Part shown: piece by piece, positions 8,756 through 17,856 of the stretch | Numbering within the stretch: position 1 is the first letter of the stretch | Layout: every line of letters begins with the position of its first letter | Assembly: GCF_913774285.1 (NCBI RefSeq) | Contig: NZ_CAJYHX010000018.1 | Location: 34,887 to 98,886, forward strand | From: an uncultured Sphingomonas sp. | Lineage (GTDB): Bacteria; Pseudomonadota; Alphaproteobacteria; Sphingomonadales; Sphingomonadaceae | Direction of reading: 5' to 3' | DNA: 64,000 nucleotides | The notes under the pieces: model-generated | The model's database searches: none | Told to the model about the DNA's origin: nothing | Seen by the model: the letters and a program-made list of their open reading frames with translations, nothing else | Translations under genes and position numbers: made by a program

Positions 8756-9961
8756 ATGGCCAAGAAACCCGCATTGCTCTCCCCCGCCGAACGCAGCACC
8801 ATCCTCGAAGCCAACCGCACGCTGAAGATGGCGCGCTCGGCGCATGCCTATGTCCGCGGCAATACCGCCAAATTCTACGACTGGCTCGAAAGCTCGCCGG
8901 TTTCCGCGCGGGTACCGCAGGGCCCGTCGATCTGGATCTGCGGCGACTGCCATGTCGGCAATCTCGGCCCCCTCTCCAATGGCGACGGCCGGGTCGAGGT
9001 GCAGATCCGCGACATGGACCAGGCGGTGATCGGCAATCCCGCGCACGACATCATCCGCCTCGGCCTCTCGCTCGCCACCGCCGCGCGCGGGGCCGACCTG
9101 CCGGGGGTCGTCACCGCGCAGATGCTGGAGGAGATGATGGAAGGCTATGTCGCCGCCATCCACGATCCGACCAGCGGCGACCCCGGCGTCGAGCCCGATG
9201 TGGTGCAGAGCGTCACGCGCCGCGCGCTGGGTCGCCGCTGGCGCCATCTCGCCAAGGAGCGGCTCGACGCGGTGGAGCCGCAGATCCCGCTCGGCAAGCG
9301 TTTCTGGCCGATCGAGGACAAGGAGCGCGCCGCGCTCGAGGCCGCGCTCGCCAAGCCATCGGTGCTGGGTACCGTGCTTGGCACGGAAGACGCCGATGCG
9401 GCGCGCGAGATTCGCCTCGTCGATGCGGCTTATTGGATGAAGGGGTGCAGTTCGCTCGGGCTGCTGCGCTATGCCACCATTGTCGCGATTCCCGATGACA
9501 AGGGGCGCAAGGACTATGCGCTGATCGACCTAAAGGAAGCGATCGACCCGATCGCACCCGCCGCACCGGGTGCCGAGCTGCCCGAGGACAATGCCGATCG
9601 CGTGGTCGCCGCCGCGCGTGCGCTCTCGCCGCATCTCGGCAGGCGGATGGCCCCGGTGCGGATGCTGGGCCGCTCGCTGTTCGTCCGCGAACTGGCGCCG
9701 CAGGACCTCAAGCTCGAGCTCGACCAGTTCAGCCGCGGTGAGACGGTGAAGTCGGCCCGCTACCTCGCCTTCGTCGTCGGCAGGGCACATGCCCGGCAGA
9801 TGGACACCGACGCGCGCGATGCGTGGCTGGAGATCCTTGCGGCCGATCGCCGCGGCAACCTCGATACGCCGTCCTGGCTGTGGGAGAGCGTCGTCTCGCT
9901 CGCCGGCCGCCACGAGGTCGGCTACCTCGAGCATTGTCGGCGCTATGCCGTTGCGGCCTAG
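8756..9961 (+). CDS. DUF2252 family protein (kinase-like fold)
   Basis: A 401-residue DUF2252 protein. The diagnostic block is present at residues about 50-110: ICGDCHVGNLGPL followed by VQIRDMDQAVIGNPAHDIIR, resembling the catalytic and metal-binding loops of aminoglycoside-phosphotransferase-like kinases. A further conserved stretch, DLKEAIDPIAPAA, lies in the C-terminal half. The substrate of the family is unknown. The protein has no signal peptide and is probably cytoplasmic. The chosen ATG follows a possible TTG start 27 bp upstream; the ATG begins the expected MAKKPALLSPAER N-terminus. It stands alone, with no co-directional partner nearby. Confidence 0.85.
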   Translation: MAKKPALLSPAERSTILEANRTLKMARSAHAYVRGNTAKFYDWLESSPVSARVPQGPSIWICGDCHVGNLGPLSNGDGRVEVQIRDMDQAVIGNPAHDIIRLGLSLATAARGADLPGVVTAQMLEEMMEGYVAAIHDPTSGDPGVEPDVVQSVTRRALGRRWRHLAKERLDAVEPQIPLGKRFWPIEDKERAALEAALAKPSVLGTVLGTEDADAAREIRLVDAAYWMKGCSSLGLLRYATIVAIPDDKGRKDYALIDLKEAIDPIAPAAPGAELPEDNADRVVAAARALSPHLGRRMAPVRMLGRSLFVRELAPQDLKLELDQFSRGETVKSARYLAFVVGRAHARQMDTDARDAWLEILAADRRGNLDTPSWLWESVVSLAGRHEVGYLEHCRRYAVAA

Positions 9962-10092
9962 GTGGCGTCGTAGGCGTAAAGAAGACCTATGTCTCGCGTG
10001 CTTCGGAAGCTGCCTCGCCTCGGACGGGCAATCCAGCGAGCGCGGCCTCGGCCTTTCGACAGCCGAGGACCGCGCATGATCAAGTATTGCGC

Positions 10093-10377
10093 CTATTGCG
10101 GACGCGAATCACAGGTCGTGGTGTTCGCCCAAACATAACAGACGTCGGGCAGCGGCGTGTAATTGTTGGGAGGCGGCTCGCTGGAGCCTGTATCGGGGCA
10201 GTGCGGGCCCGCGAAATAGGACCAACACTCGTTCGGCGTACCAAAACCGCCAGGATTGGCGATACACTGCGCGGCGACCGCCCTGCACTGATCCTGCGTC
10301 CAGACGTCATCATCCTGGACAGGTGCAGCTGCAGCAACCGAACTGACGCAAAGAAGCAGACCGGCAAATATCTTCAT
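10093..10377 (-). CDS. Small secreted cysteine-containing protein, unknown function
   Basis: A 94-residue protein with a signal peptide (MKIFAGLLLCVSSVAAAAP) and about six cysteines in the mature part, probably disulfide-bonded in the periplasm or outside the cell. A strong GGAGGAG ribosome site sits 7 nt before the ATG. A Pro/Asn linker (EPPPNNYTPLPD) divides the cysteines into two groups. No homologous family is recognised. It stands alone; upstream lies about 260 bp without genes, then tRNA-Ser. Confidence 0.65.
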   Translation of the reverse strand: MKIFAGLLLCVSSVAAAAPVQDDDVWTQDQCRAVAAQCIANPGGFGTPNECWSYFAGPHCPDTGSSEPPPNNYTPLPDVCYVWANTTTCDSRPQ

Positions 10378-10638
10378 AAGCCACTCCTCCCGTTTCGACG
10401 CACCTTCGCGAGGTGCAAACGGAAGGCTAGCGCATCCGCAACTATAAACAAGTCGCGGTATCCGACTGGCGATCTTTGTTTGTTATTGGCTCTGCCGCGA
10501 CTCATGAAGCTCGCGACTATCGATGGGGCGAGTACCAGCCGAACCCGGAGGCCCCGCGCGACCACCCAGGCGCATCACGCCAGCGAGCCCGCACCGAAGC
10601 GCTTCTTCCCATCATCCAAATCTGTCTGGAATGGCCCT

Positions 10639-10729
<91 letters not shown>

Positions 10730-10938
10730 GCTAGGGAGGATACGCGCTTCGGGAGGCCCGAGCAGCGTACCGGTCGCTGTGAGGCGCGGCCACTAGCGCA
10801 AAGTTCTGGGGGCCGCAAGCAGGCTCTTTCAAGTTTTTTCGCGAATGCGGAAGGCGCGTGCGTCGCCCCCCTCCCGGATCGGGAACGTGCAGCCTCGCCA
10901 CCGTTGCCGTTGCGCGTCCGCAACCCTAGATTGGGGGC

Positions 10939-11319
10939 ATGTCAGAAACCAATGGTTCGCTTCTTTCCATCGACTCGGGCACGCCGATGCCGCCGATCGC
11001 CAGCGCGCGTTTCGCCATCGGCGACGTGGTGCGCCACCGCCTGCTCGATTTCCGCGGCGTGATCTTCGACGTCGATCCCGTCTTCGCGAACACCGACGAA
11101 TGGTATGATTCGATTCCGGTCGACATGCGGCCGGCCAAGGACCAGCCCTTCTACCATCTGCTCGCCGAAAATGCCGATTCGACCTATATCGCCTATGTCA
11201 GCCAGCAGAATCTGGTGGCGGACGACAGCGACGAGCCGGTCGACCATCCCGGAATCAGCGGGCTTTTCGACAGCTTCGATGCGGGCCGCTACCGGCTGAA
11301 GCCGAATCATCGCCACTAA
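10939..11319 (+). CDS. hspQ: Heat shock protein HspQ (YccV-type, hemimethylated-DNA-binding family)
   Basis: HspQ/YccV proteins are small cytoplasmic beta-barrels; in E. coli the protein binds hemimethylated DNA and acts as a Lon specificity factor. The 126-residue product has the family core: FAIGDVVRHRLLDFRGVIFD, then DPVF...EWYDSIP, QPFYHLLAEN and TYIAYVSQQNLV. The N-terminal 20 residues are a non-conserved extension. It lies alone upstream of rplU on the same strand, with about 135 bp between them that hold the rplU promoter. Confidence 0.9.
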   Translation: MSETNGSLLSIDSGTPMPPIASARFAIGDVVRHRLLDFRGVIFDVDPVFANTDEWYDSIPVDMRPAKDQPFYHLLAENADSTYIAYVSQQNLVADDSDEPVDHPGISGLFDSFDAGRYRLKPNHRH

Positions 11320-11362
11320 GCGCGCGTGACTCGGAAAATCGCTGTTTCGTCTTGCGGACCGG

Positions 11363-11390
11363 TTGACATTCCCGCCCCCCTCGCATAGTT
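11363..11390 (+). promoter_or_regulatory. Putative sigma-70 promoter of rplU-rpmA
   Basis: A perfect TTGACA (-35) at 11363-11368 is followed after 16 bp by ATAGTT at 11385-11390, a fair -10. It sits about 65 bp before the rplU start, in the right orientation, as expected for a highly expressed ribosomal protein operon. Confidence 0.55.
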
Positions 11391-11401
11391 GCGCCCTTCC
11401 T

Positions 11402-11426
11402 CCTGCCGAGGTGCAACCTTGGCGGG
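11402..11426 (+). promoter_or_regulatory. Leader hairpin upstream of rplU
   Basis: CCTGCCGAGG and CCTTGGCGGG can pair over ten positions (two of them G-U) around the loop TGCAA. The hairpin lies within the presumed 5' leader of the rplU mRNA, before the ribosome-binding site. It could be an autoregulatory protein-binding site, but nothing beyond the pairing supports this. Confidence 0.3.
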
Positions 11427-11455
11427 CACATGCATTTGAACCAGAGAAGAGACCG

Positions 11456-11761
11456 ATGTTCGCTATCGTGCGCACGGGCGGCAAGCAGTATCGCGTTGCC
11501 GCAGGAGACAAGATCGTCGTCGAGAAGCTCGACGGCGAAGCCGGTTCGTCGGTGACGCTGGGCGACGTCCTGCTGGCCGGCGAAGGCGGCGAGCTGAAGG
11601 CTACCGACGGCCTGACCGTTTCTGCCGAAATCGTCGCGCAGGCGAAGGGCGAGAAGGTCATCGTCTTCAAGAAGCGTCGTCGTCACAACTATCGTCGCAA
11701 GAACGGCCATCGCCAGCAGCACACGATCCTCAAGATCACTGCTATCGGCGCGGCCAAGTAA
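11456..11761 (+). CDS. rplU: 50S ribosomal protein L21
   Basis: L21 is a primary 23S rRNA-binding protein of the large subunit. The 101-residue sequence opens with the canonical [14 protein letters not shown] and carries the basic [17 protein letters not shown] stretch used for RNA contact near residues 74-90. The ATG at 11456 is the standard N-terminus; a longer in-frame reading upstream belongs to the leader. It is followed 30 bp later by rpmA, the universal partner. Confidence 0.98.
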   Translation: MFAIVRTGGKQYRVAAGDKIVVEKLDGEAGSSVTLGDVLLAGEGGELKATDGLTVSAEIVAQAKGEKVIVFKKRRRHNYRRKNGHRQQHTILKITAIGAAK

Positions 11762-11791
11762 GCGACTGACGAGACACGAGGAGTATAGACA

Positions 11792-12061
11792 ATGGCACAT
11801 AAGAAGGCAGGCGGCTCGTCCCGCAACGGTCGCGACTCTGCTGGCCGCCGTCTTGGCGTGAAGAAGTTCGGCGGCGAGACGGTTCTCGCCGGCAACATCC
11901 TCGTGCGTCAGCGCGGCACCAAATTCTACCCGGGTGTGAACGTGGGCATGGGCAAGGACCATACCCTTTTCGCGCTCGTCGAAGGCCGCGTGTCGTTCAA
12001 GGAAGGCAAGCTTGGTCGCAAGTTCTGCTCCGTAGACATGATTGCCGAGGCGGCCGAGTAA
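11792..12061 (+). CDS. rpmA: 50S ribosomal protein L27
   Basis: L27 reaches the peptidyl-transferase centre through its flexible N-terminus. The 89-residue product starts [18 protein letters not shown], the normal proteobacterial form without a cleavable N-terminal extension, and contains the expected [15 protein letters not shown] core. It is co-transcribed with rplU, and a strong terminator follows about 60 bp after the stop. Confidence 0.98.
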   Translation: MAHKKAGGSSRNGRDSAGRRLGVKKFGGETVLAGNILVRQRGTKFYPGVNVGMGKDHTLFALVEGRVSFKEGKLGRKFCSVDMIAEAAE

Positions 12062-12120
12062 CATCGGGCGACCGTACGGGTTGCCCACCAGGGCGACCCG
12101 GGTTCGGATGAACCAACCGA

Positions 12121-12156
12121 AAAAGGGAGACGGGTCGCCCCGGTCTCCCTTTTTTA
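12121..12156 (+). terminator. Rho-independent terminator of rplU-rpmA
   Basis: GGGAGAC pairs with GTCTCCC across an 11-nt GC-rich loop that can itself pair partly, and the stem is followed directly by a run of six T. It lies 60 bp after rpmA. Confidence 0.85.
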
Positions 12157-12234
12157 TTGCTCCCCTGACACCGCGGTGAAACAGCCATGCCGCAAGGGCG
12201 TGCGCAAGAAGCCGCAGGACCGAGGAGAGTGGTC

Positions 12235-12780
12235 ATGTTCGTGCGGACCCCAAGACTGACGTTACGTCCCGGCTGGCCCGAGGACGCCCCCGCCCTTGCC
12301 CGGGCAATCGACCATGAGGCGGTGGTGCGCAATCTGTCGCGCGTGCCCTGGCCCTATTCGATCGAAGCGGCCGAGACCTTCCTCCAGCACTGGACCGACA
12401 CGCGCTTCCTGGTGTTCGAGCATCAGGGCGGCAGCGTGGCGCTGATCGGCTGCGTCGGCATCGACAGCGTCGGGGATGCGCAGCACGAGCTCGGCTATTG
12501 GTACACGCCGTCCGCCTGGGGCAAGGGCTATGCCACCGAGGCCGCGCGCGGCGTGCTCGCGGCGGCGTACGCAGCGGGCATCCGCCGGGTGACGTCGCGG
12601 CATGCGGTCGACAACCCCGCCTCGGGGCGCGTCCTGCGCAAGCTGGGGTTCCAGCCGACCGGCGAGGTCGCGCCGCTCTGGTCCAAGGGCCGCGGCAGCG
12701 AGATGGCGTGCATCGGCTTCGAACTCGATCTGGACGCCGAAGACTGCCGATCGGGCCCGCAACCCCGCCTCGCCGCGTGA
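12235..12780 (+). CDS. GNAT family N-acetyltransferase (RimJ/RimL-like)
   Basis: A 181-residue acetyltransferase of the RimJ/RimL type, which moves an acetyl group from acetyl-CoA to an amino group. The N-terminus TPRLTLRPGWPEDAPAL is typical of this subfamily, and the CoA pyrophosphate-binding loop appears as the Gly-rich segment in YTPSAWGKGYATEA. DNPASGRVLRKLGF corresponds to the conserved late motif. The start at 12235 is preceded by AGGAG at the right distance. The substrate cannot be told. A perfect 13-bp inverted repeat follows 8 bp after the stop. Confidence 0.85.
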   Translation: MFVRTPRLTLRPGWPEDAPALARAIDHEAVVRNLSRVPWPYSIEAAETFLQHWTDTRFLVFEHQGGSVALIGCVGIDSVGDAQHELGYWYTPSAWGKGYATEAARGVLAAAYAAGIRRVTSRHAVDNPASGRVLRKLGFQPTGEVAPLWSKGRGSEMACIGFELDLDAEDCRSGPQPRLAA

Positions 12781-12787
12781 CACCAAT

Positions 12788-12817
12788 CTTATCCTCCCCC
12801 GCCAGGGGGAGGATAAG
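12788..12817. repeat. Perfect 13-bp inverted repeat, intergenic hairpin
   Basis: CTTATCCTCCCCC and GGGGGAGGATAAG flank the loop GCCA, just after the acetyltransferase stop. There is no T-run on either side, so it looks more like one of the small palindromic repeats of this genome than a classical terminator, though it could slow transcription. Confidence 0.6.
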
Positions 12818-12883
12818 GCGTGGCGCTTCCCCCCGCGCGCAAGCTCGACTAAGCCGGCAACATATGGACACAAGGCCAAGAGC

Positions 12884-13471
12884 TTGACAACCAAGGCGGC
12901 GCGCCGGCGCCTATCCCCAGAAGAATCGCGTGATGCTGCGCTGGAAGCCGCACGTTCGCTGCTGATCGAGGACGGCCCGCAGGCGGTGACGCTCAAGGCC
13001 GTCGCCGCCCGGATCGGCCGCACCCATGCCAATCTGCTGCACCATTTCGGTTCGGCGGCGGGACTCCAGAAGGCGCTCGCCGCGAGCATGGCCGAGGCGG
13101 TGACCGCAAAGATCGGCGAAGCGGTGGTCCGCGCCCGGACTACCGACCACGATCTGCGCGAGGTGGTGGACCTCACCTTCGACGCGTTCGGGCGCGAAGG
13201 TGCGGGCGCGCTCGCCAGCTGGATGCTGCTCACCGGCAACCGGGACGCGCTCGACCCCATCCTGGAGGCGATTCACCGGCTGGTCGACCGGATCAGCGAA
13301 GGCGCCGATTCGCGCGCGCCGCTGCGCGAGGAGACGCTGCAGCTGACCCTGATGGCGCTGGGCGACGCGCTACTCGGCGCCCCGATGGCGCGTGCACTGG
13401 GGCTCCCCCGCGACAAGGCGCGCGACCTGGCGGCGGCGATGCTCCGCGAACGGATCGAGGCCACCGCCTAG
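12884..13471 (+). CDS. TetR family transcriptional regulator
   Basis: A 195-residue regulator. The N-terminal TetR helix-turn-helix is clear at residues about 18-60: AALEAARSLLIEDGPQAVTL, KAVAARIGRTHANLLHHFGS. The remaining all-helical part would be the ligand pocket and dimer interface. No in-frame ATG or GTG lies in a suitable place; TTG at 12884, after AAGGCCAAGAGC, is the likely start, which gives a normal N-terminal length. No obvious target gene is divergent from it: the acetyltransferase precedes it on the same strand and a SulP transporter converges. Confidence 0.85.
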   Translation: MTTKAARRRLSPEESRDAALEAARSLLIEDGPQAVTLKAVAARIGRTHANLLHHFGSAAGLQKALAASMAEAVTAKIGEAVVRARTTDHDLREVVDLTFDAFGREGAGALASWMLLTGNRDALDPILEAIHRLVDRISEGADSRAPLREETLQLTLMALGDALLGAPMARALGLPRDKARDLAAAMLRERIEATA

Positions 13472-13484
13472 CCGTCGCCCGCGA

Positions 13485-14981
13485 TCAGTGCGGCACGGCG
13501 CCCAGCTCGACTCCGGTCTTGTCGTGCAGCGCGAAGCGATCGACGATGTCGGCACTGGCGCGGTTATAGCCGACCACCTCGACCGCCCGGCCCTCGCGCC
13601 GCAGCCGCGCGACGATCTTGTCGAGCGCCGCCACGCCCGAAATGTCCCAGAAATGCGCCGCGGACACATCGATCCGCACCGCCGTGGCGACGCGCTCGGC
13701 CTGGAAGGCGCGGGTGAAGCGGTCGACCGAGGCGAAGAAGATCTGGCCTGCCACGCGGTAGGTCGCGACATCTCCCTCCGCGGAAAGCAGCCGCTCGACC
13801 GCGAACATCCGCTGCACCTTGGCGGCAAAGAAGATGCCCGAGAGCAGCACACCGGCAAGCACCCCCATCGACAGGTCGCGCGTCGCCACGACGACGATCA
13901 CGGTCGCCAGCATCACCGCCGAGGAGGTCGGCGGATGGCGGCGCAGATTGCGAATCGAGTTCCAGCTGAACGTCCCGATCGACACCATGATCATCACCGC
14001 GACCAGCGCCGGCATCGGCACCCGCCCGACCCACGGGCCCAGCACCGCCAGCAGGAACAGCAGGAAGGCACCCGCGACGAAGGTCGACAGCCGGCTGCGG
14101 CCGCCCGAGGTGACGTTGATCACCGACTGGCCGATCATCGCGCAGCCACCCATGCCGCCGAACAGCGCCGCGACGATATTGGCGCCGCCCTGCCCCGCGC
14201 ATTCCTGGCGCTTGTCGCTGTCCGTGTCCGTCATGTCGTCGACGATCTGCGCGGTGAGCAGCGATTCGAGCAGCCCCACTGCCGCCATGGTCAGCGCGGT
14301 GGGGAAGATGATCCGCAGCGTCTCCAGCGTCAGCGGCACCTGCGGCAGCGCGAAGCCGGGCAGGCCCTCCGGCAGCTTGCCCATATCGCCCACGGTATGC
14401 ACCGGCAGCCCCAGTCCAATGCTGATCGCGCTCAGCACGACGATGGCGATCAGCGGCGAAGGCACCGCCCTGGTCAGCCGGGGGAAGCCGTAGATGATCG
14501 CCAGGCCACCGGCGACCATGGCATAGGTCTGCCAGCCAACATGGGTGAGCTGGGGCAGCTGCGCCAGGAAGATCAGGATGGCGAGCGCATTGACGAACCC
14601 GGTGATCACCGAGCGCGAGACGAACTGCATCACCAGATGCACCCGCAGCAGCCCGGCGACGATCTGGATCAGCCCCATCAGGATCGTCGCGGCGAAGAGA
14701 TACTCGACGCCGTGCGCGCGGACGAGCGGGCCGACCAACACCGCGACCGCAGCGGTGGCGGCGGAGATCATGCCGGGCCGCCCGCCGATCAGCGCGATCG
14801 TCATGGCGATGGCGACCGAGGCGTAGAGCCCGACGCGCGGATCCACCCCGGCGATGATCGAAAAACCGATCGCCTCGGGAATCAGCGCCAGCGCGACGAC
14901 GATGCCGGCCAGGATGTCACGGCGCGCGCCGGCGCCGTCTGTGCGCCATTGGCGCAGATATGCATTGAAATCGAAGGTCAT
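13485..14981 (-). CDS. SulP (SLC26) family anion transporter with STAS domain
   Basis: A 498-residue inner-membrane transporter. Residues about 20-370 form 10-12 helices, including the signature start [20 protein letters not shown] and a [20 protein letters not shown] segment typical of bacterial SulP proteins. The C-terminal 120 residues are a cytoplasmic STAS domain ending [19 protein letters not shown]. Bacterial members carry sulfate, bicarbonate or dicarboxylates; the substrate cannot be decided here. The ATG at 14981 is preferred; an in-frame start seven codons upstream is possible. It is monocistronic, convergent with the TetR gene. Confidence 0.9.
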   Translation of the reverse strand: MTFDFNAYLRQWRTDGAGARRDILAGIVVALALIPEAIGFSIIAGVDPRVGLYASVAIAMTIALIGGRPGMISAATAAVAVLVGPLVRAHGVEYLFAATILMGLIQIVAGLLRVHLVMQFVSRSVITGFVNALAILIFLAQLPQLTHVGWQTYAMVAGGLAIIYGFPRLTRAVPSPLIAIVVLSAISIGLGLPVHTVGDMGKLPEGLPGFALPQVPLTLETLRIIFPTALTMAAVGLLESLLTAQIVDDMTDTDSDKRQECAGQGGANIVAALFGGMGGCAMIGQSVINVTSGGRSRLSTFVAGAFLLFLLAVLGPWVGRVPMPALVAVMIMVSIGTFSWNSIRNLRRHPPTSSAVMLATVIVVVATRDLSMGVLAGVLLSGIFFAAKVQRMFAVERLLSAEGDVATYRVAGQIFFASVDRFTRAFQAERVATAVRIDVSAAHFWDISGVAALDKIVARLRREGRAVEVVGYNRASADIVDRFALHDKTGVELGAVPH

Positions 14982-15179
14982 TGAAAATCCACAACAGGGC
15001 ACGTGGCGCCAGGCGGCGCGTCAGCTTGGTGCGTGTTGTTGTCCGGCGGATCGGCGGCCGGAATAGCCACCCGGAATTGCACCGGGTCCTTGCGAATGCG
15101 CGGCTCGTAGCGGATCCGAGCTTAGGACGCAAACCCACACGCGCCGCGAGCGCCACTGCTCGCTTCGCGCGCAGTCACG

Positions 15180-15764
15180 TCACGCGGTCTTGTCGAACCG
15201 GTTCGGCCGCTGGGTACTTTTTCCGGCGAGCAACAGGATCAGCACGAGCAGCGTGATGATGTAGAGGAGATTGCTGAGGAAAACGGACAGGAACAGCGTC
15301 ATGTCCGGCTCCGCGCCGGCGCCGATCGCCGCAAACAGCCGCGGCATCTGCACCGACGAATAGAGGATGAAGGGCAGCGGCAGGATCCCCCACAGGCCGG
15401 ACCGACCGGTGTCATGGAGCCGCCGCGCCACCGCGGCGGCGTAGAGTAGCACTGCCGAACCGAAGGTGACGACGAAGTAAAGGATGATCCATCCGATCGG
15501 CACAAAGGCCGGATGCTCGCCGTGCATCGAAACCGTATAGTCGCCCGGGCCCTGGGTAACCGTGACGCTCTCGGGATGTTGTGCCGCAAATTGCTGCATC
15601 GCTTGGAGCATGGTTACTGCGATCGGCACGAATACGAGCGCGCCCGCGATCATGACGAGGACGAACGCCACCGCAGCATAGGGCCAGAAGCTCGCGCGGT
15701 CCTCGCGTCCGGAGAAGTCGAGCAGCCGTTTGAAATGCTCGCCCAATGCTACCGTCGTCGTCAT
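15180..15764 (-). CDS. DUF805 family membrane protein
   Basis: A 194-residue protein with the DUF805 layout: a short N-terminal amphipathic part containing the diagnostic FSGREDRASFWPY, then four membrane helices, with ARRLHDTGRSGLWGIL between the second and third. Family function is unknown; members are small inner-membrane proteins. A loop of about 35 residues after the first helix (QQFAAQHPESVTVTQGPGDY) is longer than in many relatives. It is a stand-alone gene between the SulP transporter and the histidine kinase, all on the minus strand. Confidence 0.88.
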   Translation of the reverse strand: MTTTVALGEHFKRLLDFSGREDRASFWPYAAVAFVLVMIAGALVFVPIAVTMLQAMQQFAAQHPESVTVTQGPGDYTVSMHGEHPAFVPIGWIILYFVVTFGSAVLLYAAAVARRLHDTGRSGLWGILPLPFILYSSVQMPRLFAAIGAGAEPDMTLFLSVFLSNLLYIITLLVLILLLAGKSTQRPNRFDKTA

Positions 15765-15847
15765 GCTGCGAAGTCCCCCGATCGAACTCGATCCTGCCGC
15801 GCGGCAGGCGGCAGGTCAAACCTTTGCCGGAACCCGCGTGAAACGCC

Positions 15848-17812
15848 CTACTCCGCCGCCTGCCCCATCCGCTGGGCCTCGCCCGCCACCGCCTCGCGTA
15901 CCGCGCGCGAGAGCGCCGCGACGGTGAACGGCTTGCGCAGCACCGGTCGATCGCGGAGCTGCTCGGCGCTCGCCTCGCCGGTGAAGCCGGTGACGAACAG
16001 GACTGCGACGCCGTGCAAGGTCGCCTCGACCGCGGCGATCATCTCCGGCCCGGTCTGGCCGGGCATCAGCACATCGGTCATCACCAGGTCAAGCGATGCC
16101 ATCGCCTCGATCGCGGCAGGCGCGTGCAGCGGATCGGCGCAGCCGACTGCGCGGTGCCCCAGTTCCCGCAGTGCCGCCAGCGTGGCCGCCAGCACGCGCG
16201 GATCGTCTTCGACGACCAGAATGTCGTAGCTGTCGCCCGCCTTCTCCTCAGCGGGCTCGGCCACGACCGCCGCCGTGGCCGCCCCGGTCAGCGCCCCCTT
16301 GTAGCGCGGCAGGTACAGGGTCACCGTCGTGCCCGCCTCGGGCGCGGTCTCTATGGTGATGCCGCCGCCCGACTGGCGGACGAAGCCGAAGATCTGGCTG
16401 AGCCCAAGTCCCGTGCCCTTGCCGACCGGCTTGGTGGTGAAGAAGGGTTCGAAGACGCGCTCCAGCACCTCGGGCGTCATGCCGCAGCCATCGTCGCGCA
16501 CGGCGACCGAGACATAGTCGCCCGCCGCACAATGCCCGACCTCATTCGCCGCCAGTCGCGATTCGCCGGTGGTGATCACCAGCGTGCCACGCCCGTTCAT
16601 CGCATCGCGCGCATTGACGGCGAGGTTGAGCACCGCATTTTCGAGCTGGTGGCGATCGACCCAGATCCGCCAGCCCATGCCTCGGTCCTGTGCCTCCACC
16701 CGGATCGCGTCGCCCAATGTGCGATCGAGCAGGTCGCGCATGCCGCGGATCAGCGCACCGGCATCGACGGGCTCGGGCGCGAGCGATTCGGAGCGCGAAA
16801 AGGCGAGCAGCTGGCGGGTGAGCGCGGCAGCGCGGTGGGCGCCTTCCATCGCGTTGTCGAGATGGCGCGCGGCCTCGCGGGGATCGCTCTCCATCTGACG
16901 GCGGGCCAATTCCACCCCGCCCAAAACAACGGCCAGCATATTGTTGAAATCATGCGCGATACCGCCGGTGAGCTGACCCACCGCGTCCATCTTCTGCGCC
17001 TGGCGGAGCTTGGCCTCCGCAACCTCGCGCTCACGCGCTTCCTCGCGCAGCTGGGCGGTGGCCGCGGCGACGGCTTCGCGCAGTTGCCCGGTCCGCTCTC
17101 GCTCCCAGGCGGCATCGGCGTCGGCGAGCGCACGGTCGCCCTGCGCCTCGATCGCCAGCCAGCCGAAGATCACCGCACCCAGCGCGATCACCAGACCGAA
17201 GCCGCTGAGCACGCGCGAGGCATAGCTGCTGTTCTCGATCAGCTGCGCGGCGGCGCGGGTGCGATCCCGCAGCAACTGGCGCTCCTGATCGACGATGCTG
17301 TCGAGAAGTGCCTCCACCTGCTTGCGTGCCGGGCTCTCGCGCACCTGATAATAGGCGCCGAACGCATCGCTGTTGCGCTTGAAAGTGGTGTAGAGCGCGG
17401 TCGCGTCGAGCTCCTTGCCGCGCTCAGCGAACGCGCGCTGGAGTTGGCGGACCTGCGCGAACAGCGTCGAGTTGTCGCCGGTCAGCTGACGCAGCCGCTG
17501 GAGCTGTTCGCCTGCCTTGCCCCATTGGTCGCTATATTGCTGGCCGAGATTGCGGTCCGCGCTCACCACATAGCGGCCCAGCGCCGCCTCGGCCGAAGCG
17601 ATGCCGCCGGAAAGCTGGTTGGCGCGCAGGATCACTTCGAAGCTGTGCTGCTGGAGCGCGATGGCGCGATCGCGCTCGAGATCGGTGCGCTGCTGAATCA
17701 GGATCAGCGCGCCGAGCACGAGCACGCCGGCCACTGCCAGCGCCGCCAGCAGGACCAGGCGCCAGTTCTTTGCGTGAACCGAACGCTCCAGAGACGGGAT
17801 CGCTTCGCTCAT
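15848..17812 (-). CDS. Membrane hybrid sensor histidine kinase (CHASE3-like, HisKA, HATPase, receiver)
   Basis: A 654-residue two-component sensor. Order: helix at residues 18-40; periplasmic all-helical sensor resembling CHASE3 (about 45-195); second helix at about 201-222; coiled-coil linker; HisKA with phospho-acceptor H287 in GGIAHDFNNML; ATPase domain with DDGCGM and KGTGLGLSQIFGF; and a C-terminal receiver with EDD, phospho-acceptor Asp in DLVMTDVLMPG and the conserved Lys in LRKPF. The HDFNN type usually phosphorylates its own receiver. No separate DNA-binding regulator is adjacent. The signal is unknown. It lies 44 bp downstream of spt on the same strand, so read-through from the sphingolipid operon is possible. 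Confidence 0.92.
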   Translation of the reverse strand: MSEAIPSLERSVHAKNWRLVLLAALAVAGVLVLGALILIQQRTDLERDRAIALQQHSFEVILRANQLSGGIASAEAALGRYVVSADRNLGQQYSDQWGKAGEQLQRLRQLTGDNSTLFAQVRQLQRAFAERGKELDATALYTTFKRNSDAFGAYYQVRESPARKQVEALLDSIVDQERQLLRDRTRAAAQLIENSSYASRVLSGFGLVIALGAVIFGWLAIEAQGDRALADADAAWERERTGQLREAVAAATAQLREEAREREVAEAKLRQAQKMDAVGQLTGGIAHDFNNMLAVVLGGVELARRQMESDPREAARHLDNAMEGAHRAAALTRQLLAFSRSESLAPEPVDAGALIRGMRDLLDRTLGDAIRVEAQDRGMGWRIWVDRHQLENAVLNLAVNARDAMNGRGTLVITTGESRLAANEVGHCAAGDYVSVAVRDDGCGMTPEVLERVFEPFFTTKPVGKGTGLGLSQIFGFVRQSGGGITIETAPEAGTTVTLYLPRYKGALTGAATAAVVAEPAEEKAGDSYDILVVEDDPRVLAATLAALRELGHRAVGCADPLHAPAAIEAMASLDLVMTDVLMPGQTGPEMIAAVEATLHGVAVLFVTGFTGEASAEQLRDRPVLRKPFTVAALSRAVREAVAGEAQRMGQAAE

Positions 17813-17856
17813 CCGGCCCCGACTCTAGGCGTTTGGAACCAAAGTGGAAAGGCCGG

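Noticed and set aside
10077..10139. Twenty-codon frame beginning MIKYCAYCGRES
   Set aside because: The CxxC start looks like a zinc-ribbon N-terminus, but the frame stops after 20 codons and overlaps the 3' end of the secreted protein gene on the other strand, which has a signal peptide and a strong ribosome site. It may be a gene remnant but cannot be supported.
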